64,000 bases of DNA from positions 2,356,001 to 2,420,000 of the forward strand of contig CP079215.1 of NCBI GenBank assembly GCA_019316985.1, written 5' to 3'. Source of the stretch: Paraniabella defluvii. Its GTDB lineage: Bacteria > Bacteroidota > Bacteroidia > Chitinophagales > Chitinophagaceae. Under the pieces are notes generated by a model. That model was not told the DNA's origin. It ran no database searches and saw only the letters and a program-made list of their open reading frames with translations. This document shows, in pieces, positions 1-10,756 of this stretch (the stretch's first letter is position 1; the number at the start of each line of letters is the position of its first letter). Made by a program: the position numbers and the translations under genes.

Positions 1-224
1 AAGAGGTGCCTGCACAAGCCATCAGCATGTCGGTAAAACAGATCATGAAATCTACCCACATTATTTGTTCTGTTCCCGATGGCAGAAAAGCACAGGCAGT
101 AAAAGATAGCATTGAACAGCCTGTTAGCCCTTTGTATCCTGCCAGTATCCTGCAATTGCATACCTCCTGCAGCTACTACCTGGACCAGTCTTCTGCAGCG
201 TTGCTGAGAATGACGGCCCAATAA
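1..224 (+). CDS. glucosamine-6-phosphate deaminase-like protein, 3' end only
   Basis: This is the C-terminal ~73 residues of a protein whose start lies before the window. The tail (PAQAISMSVKQIM, then IICSVPDGRKAQAVK and SPLYPASILQLH) matches the conserved end of NagB-type glucosamine-6-phosphate deaminases, which convert glucosamine-6-phosphate to fructose-6-phosphate and ammonia in the cytoplasm. The GTG at 6-8 is an internal valine codon, not a start, since the frame is open to position 3. It sits ahead of two secreted sugar-hydrolase-like genes, which fits aminosugar or glycan catabolism. Recognition is by family memory from a short fragment, so exact substrate is unproven. Confidence 0.75.
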   Translation, partial: EVPAQAISMSVKQIMKSTHIICSVPDGRKAQAVKDSIEQPVSPLYPASILQLHTSCSYYLDQSSAALLRMTAQ

Positions 225-294
225 AAATAGCAGATGTCAAACGCATCTTGTTTTGCCTGAAATACAACAAGAGGAAATTTTAAATTAGATCCAT

Positions 295-1486
295 ATGAAA
301 TTATTAAACAGGGGACTTTTATCGGCAGGTTGGCTGTTAGCTTGTTTTATTGCTGTTGCGCAAAAGACCGGCAACCGCTCCGGCTAAATATACCTTCAGA
401 TGGTGTGCCCTTTGCGCAAATATTCGACAGCAGGGTAAAAGATGCCTCAGTATATCAAAAACAGGGGAACAAGTTTTACTTTATCTGGGGCGCCGCAAAG
501 CCTGATCTGATTGAGGGCGTGACCATGAGCAAGTACTTTCCTTCGTATCGTAATCCCGAGCGGCAATTTGATATTGAATGGTATAAAAAGAACCACCCCG
601 ATTGGATCATGTATAAGGAAGATAAGGTAACACCTGCTTATGGCTATATCTATGATTATGGCGGACTGGTACCACTGGATGTCTCCAATCCTGAAGTGCG
701 CGAATTTTACTTAAAGGAATTTATGCTGCCCGCTATTAAGCAAGGTTATAAAGTAATGGCCATGGATAACGTTGATCTGGGTAACTGGCCGGGTGCTGTA
801 GGTAAATATGAAAAGGGCAAATGGGTGCAGTTATATACCGGCAAAAAAATGATACAACCTTCCAGGAAAATATGATCGGGTGGATGCGCTATTTGACCGA
901 GAATCTGAATCCATTAGGGGTTCAGGTAGCGGCCAATATCAAGGCTAACAGCGCTCCGAACGATGTGGTGCTGCGCATGATGCATTCCGTAAATATCTGG
1001 CTGGATGAAAATGGCTTTACCCATACCGGTAAAAATATTACGGGCAGCAACTGGCAAAGACAGTTTGACTATTTAAAAGAGATCGCTCCCATCAAAGGAT
1101 ATATTTCTATTAACCAGGTAGAGGGTGCTGTAGAAAAAGCTGACCCAGCGCAGATCGAGTGGGTAATCGCTAACTTTTTACTCACACGGGGACCGCAGAG
1201 CCTGCTGGCCATTACGCCATTTATAGATAAGAAAGCGATCTACCAGGAATTTCATTACCGTCCTGAGATGAATGTAAACATAGGATCGCCTGTAGATAAT
1301 GCCGTTCAGCAACAAAAAGCCTGGATCAGGAAATTTACAAAAGGGATGGTAGTTGTTAATCCTTCAGCTGCGGAAACGATTACTATAACCTTACCCAGGG
1401 GCAAATGGAAAACAATAAGCGGGCAGATCCAACAAAGTGCATTACAGGTGCCACCCGCTTGCGGTTTTGTATTAACCAGGCTTTAA
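295..1486 (+). CDS. secreted putative glycoside hydrolase-like protein (GHL15-like), two frameshifts
   Basis: Translation starts at ATG 295 with a signal peptide (MKLLNRGLLSAGWLLACF, then IAVAQ). The frame then breaks near 370 and again near 840-850. Both breaks are consistent with single missing bases, giving one protein of about 398 residues. The mature part reads like a TIM-barrel sugar hydrolase: an early FAQIFDSR strand, MAMDNVDLGN in mid-protein, WLDENGF and a late GYISINQVEG stretch, ending in a small beta domain. This resembles the uncharacterised hypothetical glycoside hydrolase family GHL15, but I cannot assign a substrate or name the catalytic pair. It lies 35 bp ahead of another hydrolase-like gene on the same strand and is probably co-transcribed with it. 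Confidence 0.55.
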
Positions 1487-1520
1487 AGAAACTTCTCTAA
1501 ATTTTTAAACTGATGGACAG

Positions 1521-3602
1521 ATGAATAATAAATTCCTTCTGCGATGTTTGGTGTTGGTGATGGCAGGCTTCTTATTTGCTACGGGTCTTCAGGCTCAATC
1601 CGGTACTGTTAAGGCCGAACCCAAGTGGGTGGATGGTTTCCCGGTAGTGATGATCGGTAACTGGGATATCAAGCCTACTTTTAGGCGGAGAGTCGGAGCC
1701 AACCCCGTATGGATCGATGAAATTTTTAAAAAGGAATCAACTGAAGAGCAGGTAAAAAAATACAAAGACATGGGAGCGACCATGGTCATGGCATTTTTTA
1801 TAAAGGCTTGGCTTAAATGCAGAGAAAGAAGAAATTGATGCCACCCGCAGGCTGGTTGCCAATTGTAAAAAATATGGATTAAAAACAGGGGCTTATATTG
1901 GCTCGACATTGCCTTTCGAGACCTTTTTGCCGAAGTGCCCGAAGCTAAAGAATGGGTGGCTCCGGATTACCAGGGGCAACCTGTTACTTACGGAAGCCAA
2001 ACGTTTCGCAAGCTGGTATACTTCCAGCATGAGGGATACAAAACCTACATAAAGCGGGTTCTTAAAATAGCTATTGAAGATATTAAGGTAGACCTGATTC
2101 ATTTCGACAACTCTTCTGTACAGGCCATTGCTCCTGTATTTTATCATCCCCTGGCAGTTCAGCATTTCAGGGAGTTCTTAACAAAAAGTATACTCCGGAA
2201 CAATTAAAGCAACGCCTGGGTTTTAGCGATGTCCGTTATGTAGAGCCACCTACGTACAGCAAAAGCATTGGTATACTGCATGATCCTTTATCCCAGGAGT
2301 GGACCGACTTCCGTTGCCGGCAGCTGGCTGATTATTACGGGGAAATGGCGCAGTACATCCGAAGCCTGAACCCTGAAGTGGCGGTAGAATGTAATCCGCA
2401 TGGCTTAGACGGCCGCAATTCGATGTGGAATGAAAGTGTTGATTTTGCAAGGATATTACCGCACACCAATTATTTCTGGACAGAAGGGGAACAAACTGGT
2501 TTGGCGGACAATGGTGCATTGCTTTCCAAGATACGTACCTTTAAAATGGCCCGCACTTTTGATAACCGTGTTTTTATCAAAACCAACGACAGCCCGCTGA
2601 AGATGGCCGAAGCCCTGGCTTATAACCGTGAAGGTATAGGGCTTATTGGCGGTATGGAAGAAATGGATGGTGGTAATTATCATACTCCACTGCCACTAAC
2701 ACAACAACAAAAAGATTATATCCGTTTTTTAAAGATCATTTTGATTATTATAGCGGTACAACAAATATTGCAGATGTAGCAGTGCTGCATACGTTTAACA
2801 GCATGGCTTACAATAACGACCGGCCTTATCAAAGCACGTTTCTTTTTGAGCAAAGCTTGATACAGGGTAAAGTCCTTTTGATGTGATCTTCGATGCACAG
2901 CTTAAAAATATCGATCGTTATAAAGTGTTGGTACTGGCTAACCAGGAATGCCTTACAAACGAGCAACAGGAGCTAGTGCGCTCTTTTTTGTGCGCAAAGG
3001 CGGTGGCCTTGTTATAACAGAACATACATCACTGTATAATGCCTGGCATCAAAGAAAAGAAAATTTTGGCCTGGCCGACCTGATAAAAGTAAAAGCCCCG
3101 GATTGGCATGACCGCCGCACTCCGGAAACGATTTTGCCTATACCCGAACAGCGTAATGCAATAGGGAAGGGACGAGTCGTCTATTTGCCCGAAGTTATTC
3201 CTTCCATACCCAAACCAACGATGGTGCCCATGGCGGGACCTTATTTTAAACTGGCTAAGAATCATCAACAACTGATTGACGCGGTGCAATGGGCTTCAGG
3301 CAATGATCTGTCACTGCAGGTAGAAGGCCCGGAAACAGTAACGATGGAATTGTTAAAGCAGGAAACTAAAAACCGGTTACTGTTGCACCTGGTGAACTTT
3401 AATTACGAGAAAGCCCCGGCAGAAAATTTAAAAGTAAGTCTTAAAATTCCGGCAGGAAAAAAAAGTACAAAAGCTGACGCTTTTAAGCCCTGATCGTAAA
3501 ACAATAGCCAGCAGCCTGGACTTTAAGCAGGAAAAAGGAATGATACAATTTATTATACCAGAGGTGAAGTTATATGAACTTGCAGCTATAGAATTAAAAT
3601 AG
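1521..3602 (+). CDS. secreted putative glycoside hydrolase with beta-galactosidase trimerisation-like domain, multiple frameshifts
   Basis: The start at 1521 gives a clear signal peptide (LVLVMAGFLFATGLQAQ). The coding sequence is interrupted at about 1800-1810, 1927, 2190, 2735, 2878, 2990 and 3480. The breaks I checked are repaired by adding one base to a T, A, G or C run, for example TTTTT to TTTTTT at about 1924-1929. The repaired product is about 695 residues: an N-terminal TIM-barrel-like region (VDLIHFDNSS, VAVECNPHG, NYFWTEGE) followed by a Rossmann-like segment (YKVLVLANQECL, then VRKGGGLVITEH) resembling the beta-galactosidase trimerisation/GATase-like domain of GH42-type enzymes. 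The C-terminal beta domain ends ELAAIELK. Substrate is unknown. A strong terminator follows at 3655. Confidence 0.55.
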
Positions 3603-3654
3603 GAGATTGACAGCTGTAACCAGAATGCAGTTCGAATCATATTTGCTTAACCGA

Positions 3655-3679
3655 AGGTTCCTGTACAGGAACCTTTTTC
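3655..3679 (+). terminator. rho-independent terminator
   Basis: A perfect 20-base palindrome (AGGTTCCTGT/ACAGGAACCT) runs straight into five Ts. It lies about 50 bp after the stop of the hydrolase-like gene ending at 3602. Confidence 0.8.
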
Positions 3680-3745
3680 TGTTTCAATGAACCGCCATTT
3701 TGAGTAAAGGATTTTTTGGCAAAATTAATGGTGGCAAAAAATAAT

Positions 3746-3842
3746 CGTCACCTAGAGCGGAGCCGAGAAGTCTCCTGAATGGAGGAGATTCCTCGACAGC
3801 TTCGCAGGTGTTGGAAAGACGAGCAACCGGGGAATTGTGACG
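3746..3842. repeat. REP-like interspersed palindromic element
   Basis: A non-coding block of about 97 bp is bounded by CGTCAC at 3746-3751 and its inverted copy GTGACG at 3837-3842. Inside are further self-complementary pieces: GAGCGGAGCCGAGAAGTCTCC, then GGAGGAGATTCCTCGACAG and TTCGC. Its style (CGTCA..GAGCGGAGCCGAGAA..TTCCTCGAC) is that of short repeats scattered between genes in many Bacteroidota genomes. Only one copy is visible in this window, so repetitiveness is inferred from resemblance. Confidence 0.55.
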
Positions 3843-3901
3843 GTACCTGGCTATTATTGTAATGCAATGTTCGGCGTATAACCTGAAAGGTCAAAAACTT
3901 A

Positions 3902-4688
3902 TCATCTGCTATTGTTTGAAAAATCACTATTTACCAGGTACTCAGCCAAAGGTGATTTAATTTCTCTTAAGCCTTCGCTTGCTAATTGAGCTATGGCTGT
4001 AGCCCCGTCAGCAGACAAATGAGTATCATCCTTTTTACCTTTAGGAAGTTTGGTAAATTTACCCGGCTCTATATACACATACAATTGTTTGGACGCTTCC
4101 GGCCCTAGCTGTTGCACCAATTCACGGGATTTTAAATTAAGATCTATCAATGGTACTTTCATTTCTTTTGATAGCTTTCTAACCTCCTCCACATACGGCT
4201 CAAAAGTATTGGGCAGCAGTATTCCATTTTTGTCAAACTTTCTCCGGGTTATTGACGTAAACAATATTGGTATACCTTTTTTGTTCTTGTATCGGATATA
4301 TACTTGATGAGATTCTGGCGGTAGGTCGTATGCGGGTCGGTATGGCGCAGGCTGTCGTCTTTTTCATCGTTAGGTCCGAACATAATAAACACGTAATCGC
4401 CCGGCTTTACCTGGTCGATCGTTTTTTGCCAGTAACCTTCGTCTCTGAAGCTTTTAGAACTTCTGCCGCTTCTGGCCATGTTTTTATAACTACGTCTTTA
4501 TTAAAAAACGACGGCATCATTTGCATCCATCCGCGTATGGGGTAATTGTCTCCGCCAAAGCCATTCAGGTATCGCTGGTCATAATCGCACATGGTAGAAT
4601 CTCCAATAGAGTAAATCGTTACTTTCTTGGTTTCGGTAAAGCTGTATAAAAATATAAGGCAGCCCAGGGCAATAAACAATCTTTTCAT
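3902..4688 (-). CDS. SGNH-hydrolase, rhamnogalacturonan acetylesterase-like (CE12)
   Basis: A predicted secreted esterase that would remove acetyl groups from rhamnogalacturonan or a related polysaccharide. The start at 4688 gives a signal-like hydrophobic N-terminus (LFIALGCLIFLYSF). Block I is present as GDST with nucleophile Ser at about residue 31. Block III reads FGPND where CE12 enzymes usually have FGHND. Block V is DDTHLSADGA, giving the catalytic Asp-His pair. The frame breaks at about 4480 and 4265, so the gene appears as three overlapping reading frames, consistent with missing single bases. Repaired length of about 263 residues fits the family. It is transcribed away from the SusC gene at 5121. 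Pectin-backbone esterase is the best guess, not proven. Confidence 0.75.
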
Positions 4689-5120
4689 ATCAGTGATTTT
4701 AAATGAATCATTCAAAGTTCATATTTGCTAATGTAGTTTCTTTTATGGCAGCCGCTGCTGTAGCGTCTGCAAATATTATCGGCATCGTTACCGATAACGA
4801 TACCGGTAATTTTACTGCAGGCTTTCGCGGAAGCGGGATAAAAATATATATCTTGGTTTTCATTAACGACAATGTTTGCCTAATTGCTTTTGTGAGGGCC
4901 GGTAGAGAGTGAAGCCTGTATTAGTAAACAACAGGTTTTTTAGTGAGATAGCTGATACCGGCTGGTAATTTAAAATAGAGTAAGCGTGATGAGCTGATTG
5001 GATTAAAATTTTCATTCTTAATAAAGCATCGAAAGAGGTTGAATATTTTCGGTCGTTCTTTAACCACAGCGTTAAGATTTCAGGGAAGTATCTGACCGTA
5101 AAAACAATAAAAATATACGG
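4689..5120. other. divergent intergenic region with nested inverted repeats
   Basis: This 432-bp gap separates the CE12-like esterase (minus) from the SusC gene (plus) and should carry both promoters. It contains the inverted repeat at 4784-4801. A 69-codon open frame on the plus strand (4703-4912) and a ~50-codon one on the minus strand overlap here, but neither resembles a protein I know. I see no convincing TAnnTTTG element directly before 5121. Confidence 0.4.
4784..4801. promoter_or_regulatory. inverted repeat, possible operator
   Basis: Perfect 7-bp arms ATCGTTA and TAACGAT are separated by 4 bases. A second overlapping symmetry (TTACCG at about 4788 and CGGTAA at about 4804) surrounds it. 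It lies about 95 bp before the start of the acetylesterase gene and about 320 bp before SusC. Dyad symmetry in a divergent promoter region suggests a regulator site, but no regulator is assigned. Confidence 0.35.
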
Positions 5121-8100
5121 ATGAAATTAATTGCAGTACTGCTGTTATCAGCTTTTAGTTTTTCTTTTTGTTTCGCTCAAACCAACCGGCGCATCAGCGG
5201 TGAGGTAACAGACTCCGCAACCGGTGGACCTCTTGCGGGGGTGAGTATACTGGTAAAAGGTAAATCAGGCGGAACGCAAACTAATGCGCAGGGTAAGTTT
5301 GTACTCTCTGTTCCCGCTAATGATACCGCAACCACGTTACTGGTTGAGCATGTAGGGTACCAGGCGCAGGAAATTACTGCAGGAAAAGAGAAGATATTGC
5401 ATATTGTACTTGCAGCGAGTATGTCGCAGATGGAGGAAGTGGTGACAATTGGCTATGCTACCGTAAAGAAAAAGATCTCACCGGCGCTGTAGTGTCGCTT
5501 GGCAGTAAGCAGTTAAAGGATATTCCGGTCAACTCATTGGCGGAAGCGCTCACGGGCCGGATGGCGGGTGTACAGGTAACCACTTCAGAAGGTGCGCCGG
5601 GCGCCGAGGTTCAGATAAAGATCAGGGGAATGGATCCATTACACAGGATATAGCGCCGCTTTATATTATAGATGGCGTGCAGGTAGAAGGGGGCTGGCCG
5701 GCCTTTCGCCGCAGGATATAGAATCGGTAGATGTGCTGAAAGATGCGTCTGCTACTTCTATCTACGGAGCAAGAGGCGCTAATGGTGTGGTAATTATTAC
5801 TACCAAAGGTGGCAGGAAGCTAAACCTGTAATTAGCTATAATGGTTTTGTGGGCTTAAAACAATTGGCGAATCGCCTGGATGTATTAAGTCCCTATGAAT
5901 TTGTAATCTCGCAATATGAAAGAAGCAGGGGCACTACAGAGGCACAAACATCTTTTGCACGTATATACGGGAACTGGGATAGTTTGGGTGTATACCGTGA
6001 TATACCTGCCATTGACTGGCAAAAGGAAACATTTGGTAATGATGCCTGGATGCAGACGCATAATGTAGGTGTTGCAGGGGGTAATAAAACTACCCAGTAT
6101 AATTTAAGCCTTACCAGTAATAACGAAGATGGGGTGATGCTCAACTCCGGTTATGACAGGAAACTGATAAACTTTAGAATGGATACTAGAGTGAGCAATG
6201 CATTAAAAGTTGGATTTAATGTACGTTATGCTAATCAGGCAATTACCGGCGCCGGTACTTCAGATGGAGGCGCTTCTACTTACAATATGCTTCGTCATAC
6301 CATTAAATACCGGCCTTTTATGTTAAACAATTTGTTACCGGGCGACTTTGATGAAGCGTATTATGATGAAACCAATGCCGGTAACGCCCTGGGTATTATT
6401 AATCCGATACAGCTTAGCAATGCCCAGTATAGTAAGAGGATGAGCTCGCTCACTAACCTGAACGGTTATGCCAATTATACATTTAGCCCGAAATTATCAT
6501 TCAGATCTACAGCCGGGGTGAACTTCAATAACCAAACCTACAATACGTTCTTTGATTATATTACTTCTAAAGCGCGTACACAGGGCGCCAGTATGCCCAT
6601 GGCAGGGGTGTTAACCAACCATGTGTACAACCTGTCCAACTCCAACGTATTGACCTATACCAATTCAAGAAAAAGCGATCATCGAATAGATGTATTGCTG
6701 GGTAATGAACTTTATAACGTAAAAGCTAAAAGCACGGATATACAGCTAAAGAATTTTCCTATAGGTATTACTGCCGACAAGGCACTGAATCAGTTAAACA
6801 TCGGTACTATTATTCCAACCTACCCGCAGTCGGGTAGCTACGAAAGCCGCATCGTATCGTTTTTTACACGTGCCAACTATGCGTATAAAGATAAGTTCTT
6901 AGCTAACTTCAGTTTGCGGGCCGACGGCTCTTCCAAGTTTGCACCGGGTAATCAGTGGGGCTACTTTCCCGCGGGTGCAGTGTCCTGGCGTATCTCCAAG
7001 GAATCATTTTTGGAGAATAGCAAAGTCATATCAGACCTGAAGATCAGGGCCAGCTACGGCGCTACAGGCAATAACCGCATAGATGATTACCTGTACATGA
7101 ACATTTTCAGCCCTACCGCCAAATATGCGCTTAACGAACAGGTAGTGCCGGCTTATATGGTAGGTAGTTTGCCTAATAAAGATCTTAAATGGGAAACCAC
7201 CATATCGCGAAACATCGGGGTTGATCTGTCCCTGCTGAAAAACAGGTTGTCGCTTACTGCCGATGTGTACCTGAATACGGTAAATAATTTATTAATAGAT
7301 GTTCCCATACCGCCAACCTCAGGCTATAGCACGCAGCTACAAAATGTAGGGAGCCTGTCGAACAGGGGCTTGAAATACAGCTAAGCGCTACACCCATTCA
7401 AAAAACAGCGTTTACATGGACTACCGAATTTAATATTTCCTTTAACCGGAATAAAATCGAAAAACTGGCGAACGGGTTAGACCAGTATTTTGCTTATTCA
7501 GGTTTTGGTATTTCCGGTCAGCCGGCAGATTATATTGTGAAAGCCGGAGAGCCATTGGGTACTATGTATGGCTATGTATCAGATGGTTTTTACAGAACGA
7601 GCGATTTTAATTATGATGCGGCAACCAGCACCTATACATTAAAAGAGGGCGTGGTAAATGTGGCGCAGGCCATTGGTATAGCACAGCCCGGTTGGATGAA
7701 GCTAAAAGATCTGGATGGGAATAATATAATCGACGAGAACGATAAGACCATCATTGGAAATGCCAACCCGAAATTTTCCGGCGGGTTGAACCAGCGCTTT
7801 ACATACAAAAATTTTGATTTGAGCGTCTTCCTGAATTTTGTTTATGGCAACCAGGTATATAATGCCAATAAAATTGAATTCACCAACGGTTATGGTTCTC
7901 ACACCAACTCGCTGGCTTTTATGAAAGACCGCTGGCGTACCGTTGATGAAAATGGCAATGTATTGCAGCAGGTAGTTACCGTGTCCGGTAACCAGGTAGT
8001 AAGAGGCGTTGCGCCGGAGCAATTGGAAGCTGTTAATAAAAATGCACAATACTGGATTCCTATCAGCGGCGCGGGTGCCTGGTACCCCACATCCTGGGCA

Positions 8101-8355
8101 ATGGAAGACGGATCCTTCTTAAGGATTAATAATATCACCCTGGGATATTCATTGCCCCGAAATATGCTCAACCGGATCAGGTTTAAAAATGTGCGGGTAT
8201 ACGGAACGGTTAATAACCTTGCGGTGCTCACCGGCTACTCCGGGTATGACCCGGAAGTGAATACCCGCAGGGCTACACCGGTTACACCAGGCGTTGATTA
8301 CTCCACTTATCCCCGGAGCCGGGTATATATTGTTGGATTAAATATTTCATTGTAA
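5121..8355 (+). CDS. SusC/RagA-type TonB-linked outer membrane receptor, frameshifted
   Basis: The outer-membrane glycan importer of a polysaccharide utilisation locus. The start at 5121 gives a signal peptide ([18 protein letters not shown]) followed by a carboxypeptidase-regulatory-like domain ([19 protein letters not shown], residues ~27-110). Next come the SusC-specific segment VTIGYAT, the plug ([46 protein letters not shown]) and a long beta-barrel ending [10 protein letters not shown]. Four breaks cluster between 5470 and 5830 and at least one lies near 7370. The first cluster is repaired by one base each in AAAA, GGGGAA, GGGGG and AGGAA contexts, which restores continuous coding. Repaired length of about 1,080 residues is normal. 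SusD follows 10 bp later. Confidence 0.93.
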
Positions 8356-8365
8356 TAACAAGGCT

Positions 8366-10119
8366 ATGACATATAAAAGATTAGGAATATCGATGCTGGT
8401 TGCCGTTACCTTATTGTTTGCGGCATGTAAAAAATACCTTACCCTTGAGCCGCAGTCTGCTTTTGGCGAAGATTATATGTTCGGCAGCACTATCAATGCA
8501 AGAAGCGCCGTATTGGGCATTTATGACCAGCTGGCGGGCGATCAGGGATATGGCAGCCGTTTTAGCCTGATCTACCCCTATGATAATGATGAAATGATAG
8601 GCGTAACCAATGCCTCTGCACCAGACAACAGCTCCCGCGATATGGCGCGTTATAATGTACAGCCCACCAACGCTCAGTTGCTGGCTCCGTTTAACCAGCT
8701 GTATGCCGGGATAGAGCGAGCCAATATCTGCATCAGGAATATACCGGTAATGGGTTTATATAAAAATGGAACAGCAGCTGATCAAAAGGAGCTGCAAAGA
8801 TTGTATGGCGAAGCCTTAACACTCAGAGCCCAGTTTTACTTTGAATTGATCCGTAACTGGGGCGATGTACCTGCATCATTTATTCCCTCTATTGATCAAC
8901 CTGATCTGTTTCTGGAGAAAACCGACCGGGATGTTATTTATGATAGCCTGATTGCTGATTTGAAAAAGGCTGAAGAGCTGGTGCCCTGGCGTACAGAAGT
9001 AAGTTCAGATGAACGCATTACCAAAGGAGCCGTAAAAGCATTGCGTGCGCGATTGGCATTATTCAACGGCGGCTATTCGCTTCGCAGATCAGGTAATATG
9101 GAGCGAAGAGGGAACTATGCAGACTACTATAAAATAGCCCGTGATGAATGTTATGAATTGATGCAGAAAAGGGATCAGCATACATTAAACCCCAGTTTTC
9201 AATCGGTGTTTAAAGATGCTTTGGACGCCTATAAGATAGATCCGTATGGTGAAGTGATGTTTGAAGTGGCCATGGCGCGGGAGGTAGACAGCAAACTAGG
9301 ATACTACGACGGTCCCCGGTTTTATGTACCGGGAAATACAGCACTGTTGGGAAATGGCTCGATCCGCGTTATACCGGTATATTTCTATTCCTTCGATTCA
9401 ACCGACACGCGCCGCGATGTAACCTGTGCTCCTTATTACAATAACGCCGACAATTCCAAAGCCCTTCAAACGCTGGTTAATATGACGAGCGGAAAATTCA
9501 GGTCAGACTGGATCACGCCTGCATTAGCTTCGGCAATACAGGCTACCGGTATTAACTGGCCGGTGATCCGCTTTTCCGATGTTTTGTTGATGTTTGCGGA
9601 AGCCGACAATGAGTTAAATAACGGTCCTACAGCCGATGCAAAAACGGCTTTTGAAGAAGTACGGAAAAGAGGTTTTAAAGGCAATGAATCAAGAATCGGC
9701 ACAACGCCCGGGGATAAGGAGGGCTTTTTAAGGCCCTGGTGAATGAGCGGTCTTTTGAGTTTGGTGGAGAAGGTATCCGCAAGTATGATTTGATCCGCTG
9801 GAACCTGCTTGCTGAAAAGATTACTTCGGTACGCAGCAACTATACGAAGATCATGAACCGGGAAGCGCCGTATAATAATCTGCCGCAATACCTGTTCTTT
9901 TTGCCCGGCGCACCACAATTAACACTCGCCAATTCTTTTTATAAGCCTTCACCAACTGCTGTAACAGGTTATACCCGTGTTAACTGGACAAGGGCTATTA
10001 CTGAAGCCTGGATCACTAATGTGGCCCAACTTTATAGGCCCAATCGTAGCGAACTCCTGCCTATACCACAGGCAGTAATTGATGCCAACCCGAAAATTAA
10101 GCAGGATTATGGATATTAA
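8366..10119 (+). CDS. SusD/RagB-family outer membrane glycan-binding lipoprotein
   Basis: The partner of the SusC receptor 10 bp upstream; it sits on the cell surface and captures the glycan. It has a lipoprotein signal (LLFAACKK, lipidated Cys ~21). The helical TPR-like core follows (LYAGIERANICIRNIPV, LYGEALTLRAQFYFELIRNWGD), then the typical C-terminal motif (RFSDVLLMFAEADNELN, VNERSFEFGGEGIRKYDLIRWN). A single break at about 9728-9738 splits the gene; one added T in GGCTTTTTAAGG joins EGFF to the following ALVNERS in frame. Repaired length of about 584 residues is typical. The glycan cannot be told from sequence. Confidence 0.92.
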
Positions 10120-10150
10120 TGGTTCAGCTCTATTTTGCTTAAGAAGTTAT

Positions 10151-10174
10151 ACCGCCTACCGAGGCGGTTTTTTT
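10151..10174 (+). terminator. rho-independent terminator after susCD
   Basis: CCGCCT/AGGCGG stem with a short loop followed by seven Ts, about 30 bp after the SusD stop. It separates the SusCD pair from the small lipoprotein gene downstream. Confidence 0.75.
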
Positions 10175-10265
10175 GCAAAACGTTAAGGAGTGCTGCACAA
10201 CTTTAATAAATAAAGCACTGTCTATTAAATGTAAAATCGTTGAATAAACAGTAAAACTGAGCAAT

Positions 10266-10691
10266 ATGTATAAGCATTTAAAATGGATGGCTCCGTTGTT
10301 GTTGGTATTAGTTACAGTTCTGGTAAGCTGCAGCAGCACGCAATATGTACAAAATGACCGGGAATATAACCGCGGACGTTATAATAACTGGACGCTTTTG
10401 GGTGAGCGGCAAGCCGATTCAAGGAACAGGGGAGATGTAATTTATCCGAGAGGCCGGTATAATAATTTTTCACAGCTGCGCTTTACTACCACCGGTCGCG
10501 ATATCAACTTATATGGAGCAACTATAGTGTACGATAATGGCAGGCGCGAATCCTATAAACTGAACGGTGGAGATCGTACGGTTAGGTTAAGAAATAGAAA
10601 CGGCAATATCCGCCAGATCCATCTGGACTACAATACTTCCAGGTACGACCGGCGTTCCAACCAGGGTTCTATTTTGGTATACGGCAGATAG
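10266..10691 (+). CDS. small hypothetical lipoprotein
   Basis: An intact 141-residue protein. The N-terminus is a lipoprotein signal (LLLVLVTVLVSCSS) with a predicted lipidated cysteine at about residue 22. The mature part is unusually rich in Arg, Asn and Tyr and carries two RGRYNN repeats (RGRYNNWTLLGE and PRGRYNNFSQLRF), suggesting two beta strands of a small sandwich. The C-terminal half (INLYGATIVYDNGR, IRQIHLDY) looks like a compact beta domain. I do not recognise a named family. It is flanked by terminators and so is probably a single-gene unit. Location is inferred to be the outer or inner membrane surface. Confidence 0.8.
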   Translation: MYKHLKWMAPLLLVLVTVLVSCSSTQYVQNDREYNRGRYNNWTLLGERQADSRNRGDVIYPRGRYNNFSQLRFTTTGRDINLYGATIVYDNGRRESYKLNGGDRTVRLRNRNGNIRQIHLDYNTSRYDRRSNQGSILVYGR

Positions 10692-10704
10692 GAAAGTATA
10701 AGAA

Positions 10705-10739
10705 AAAACAGCCACCGGAGATGAACCGGCGGCTGTTTT
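10705..10739. terminator. bidirectional terminator
   Basis: Nine-base arms AAAACAGCC and GGCTGTTTT with an inner CCGG/CCGG pairing form a hairpin. It lies between the converging lipoprotein gene (stop 10691) and the peptidase gene (stop 10757), so it can serve both strands. Confidence 0.75.
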
Positions 10740-10756
10740 GATTTTCTATTGGTGAT

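Noticed and set aside
3746-3842. CRISPR repeat or attachment site
   Set aside because: No repeated spacing, no spacers and no integrase; it has the form of a solitary palindromic repeat.
5121-8355. Programmed frameshifting or phase variation of SusC
   Set aside because: Breaks are too many, lie in different short runs, and the same pattern hits unrelated genes and a tRNA.
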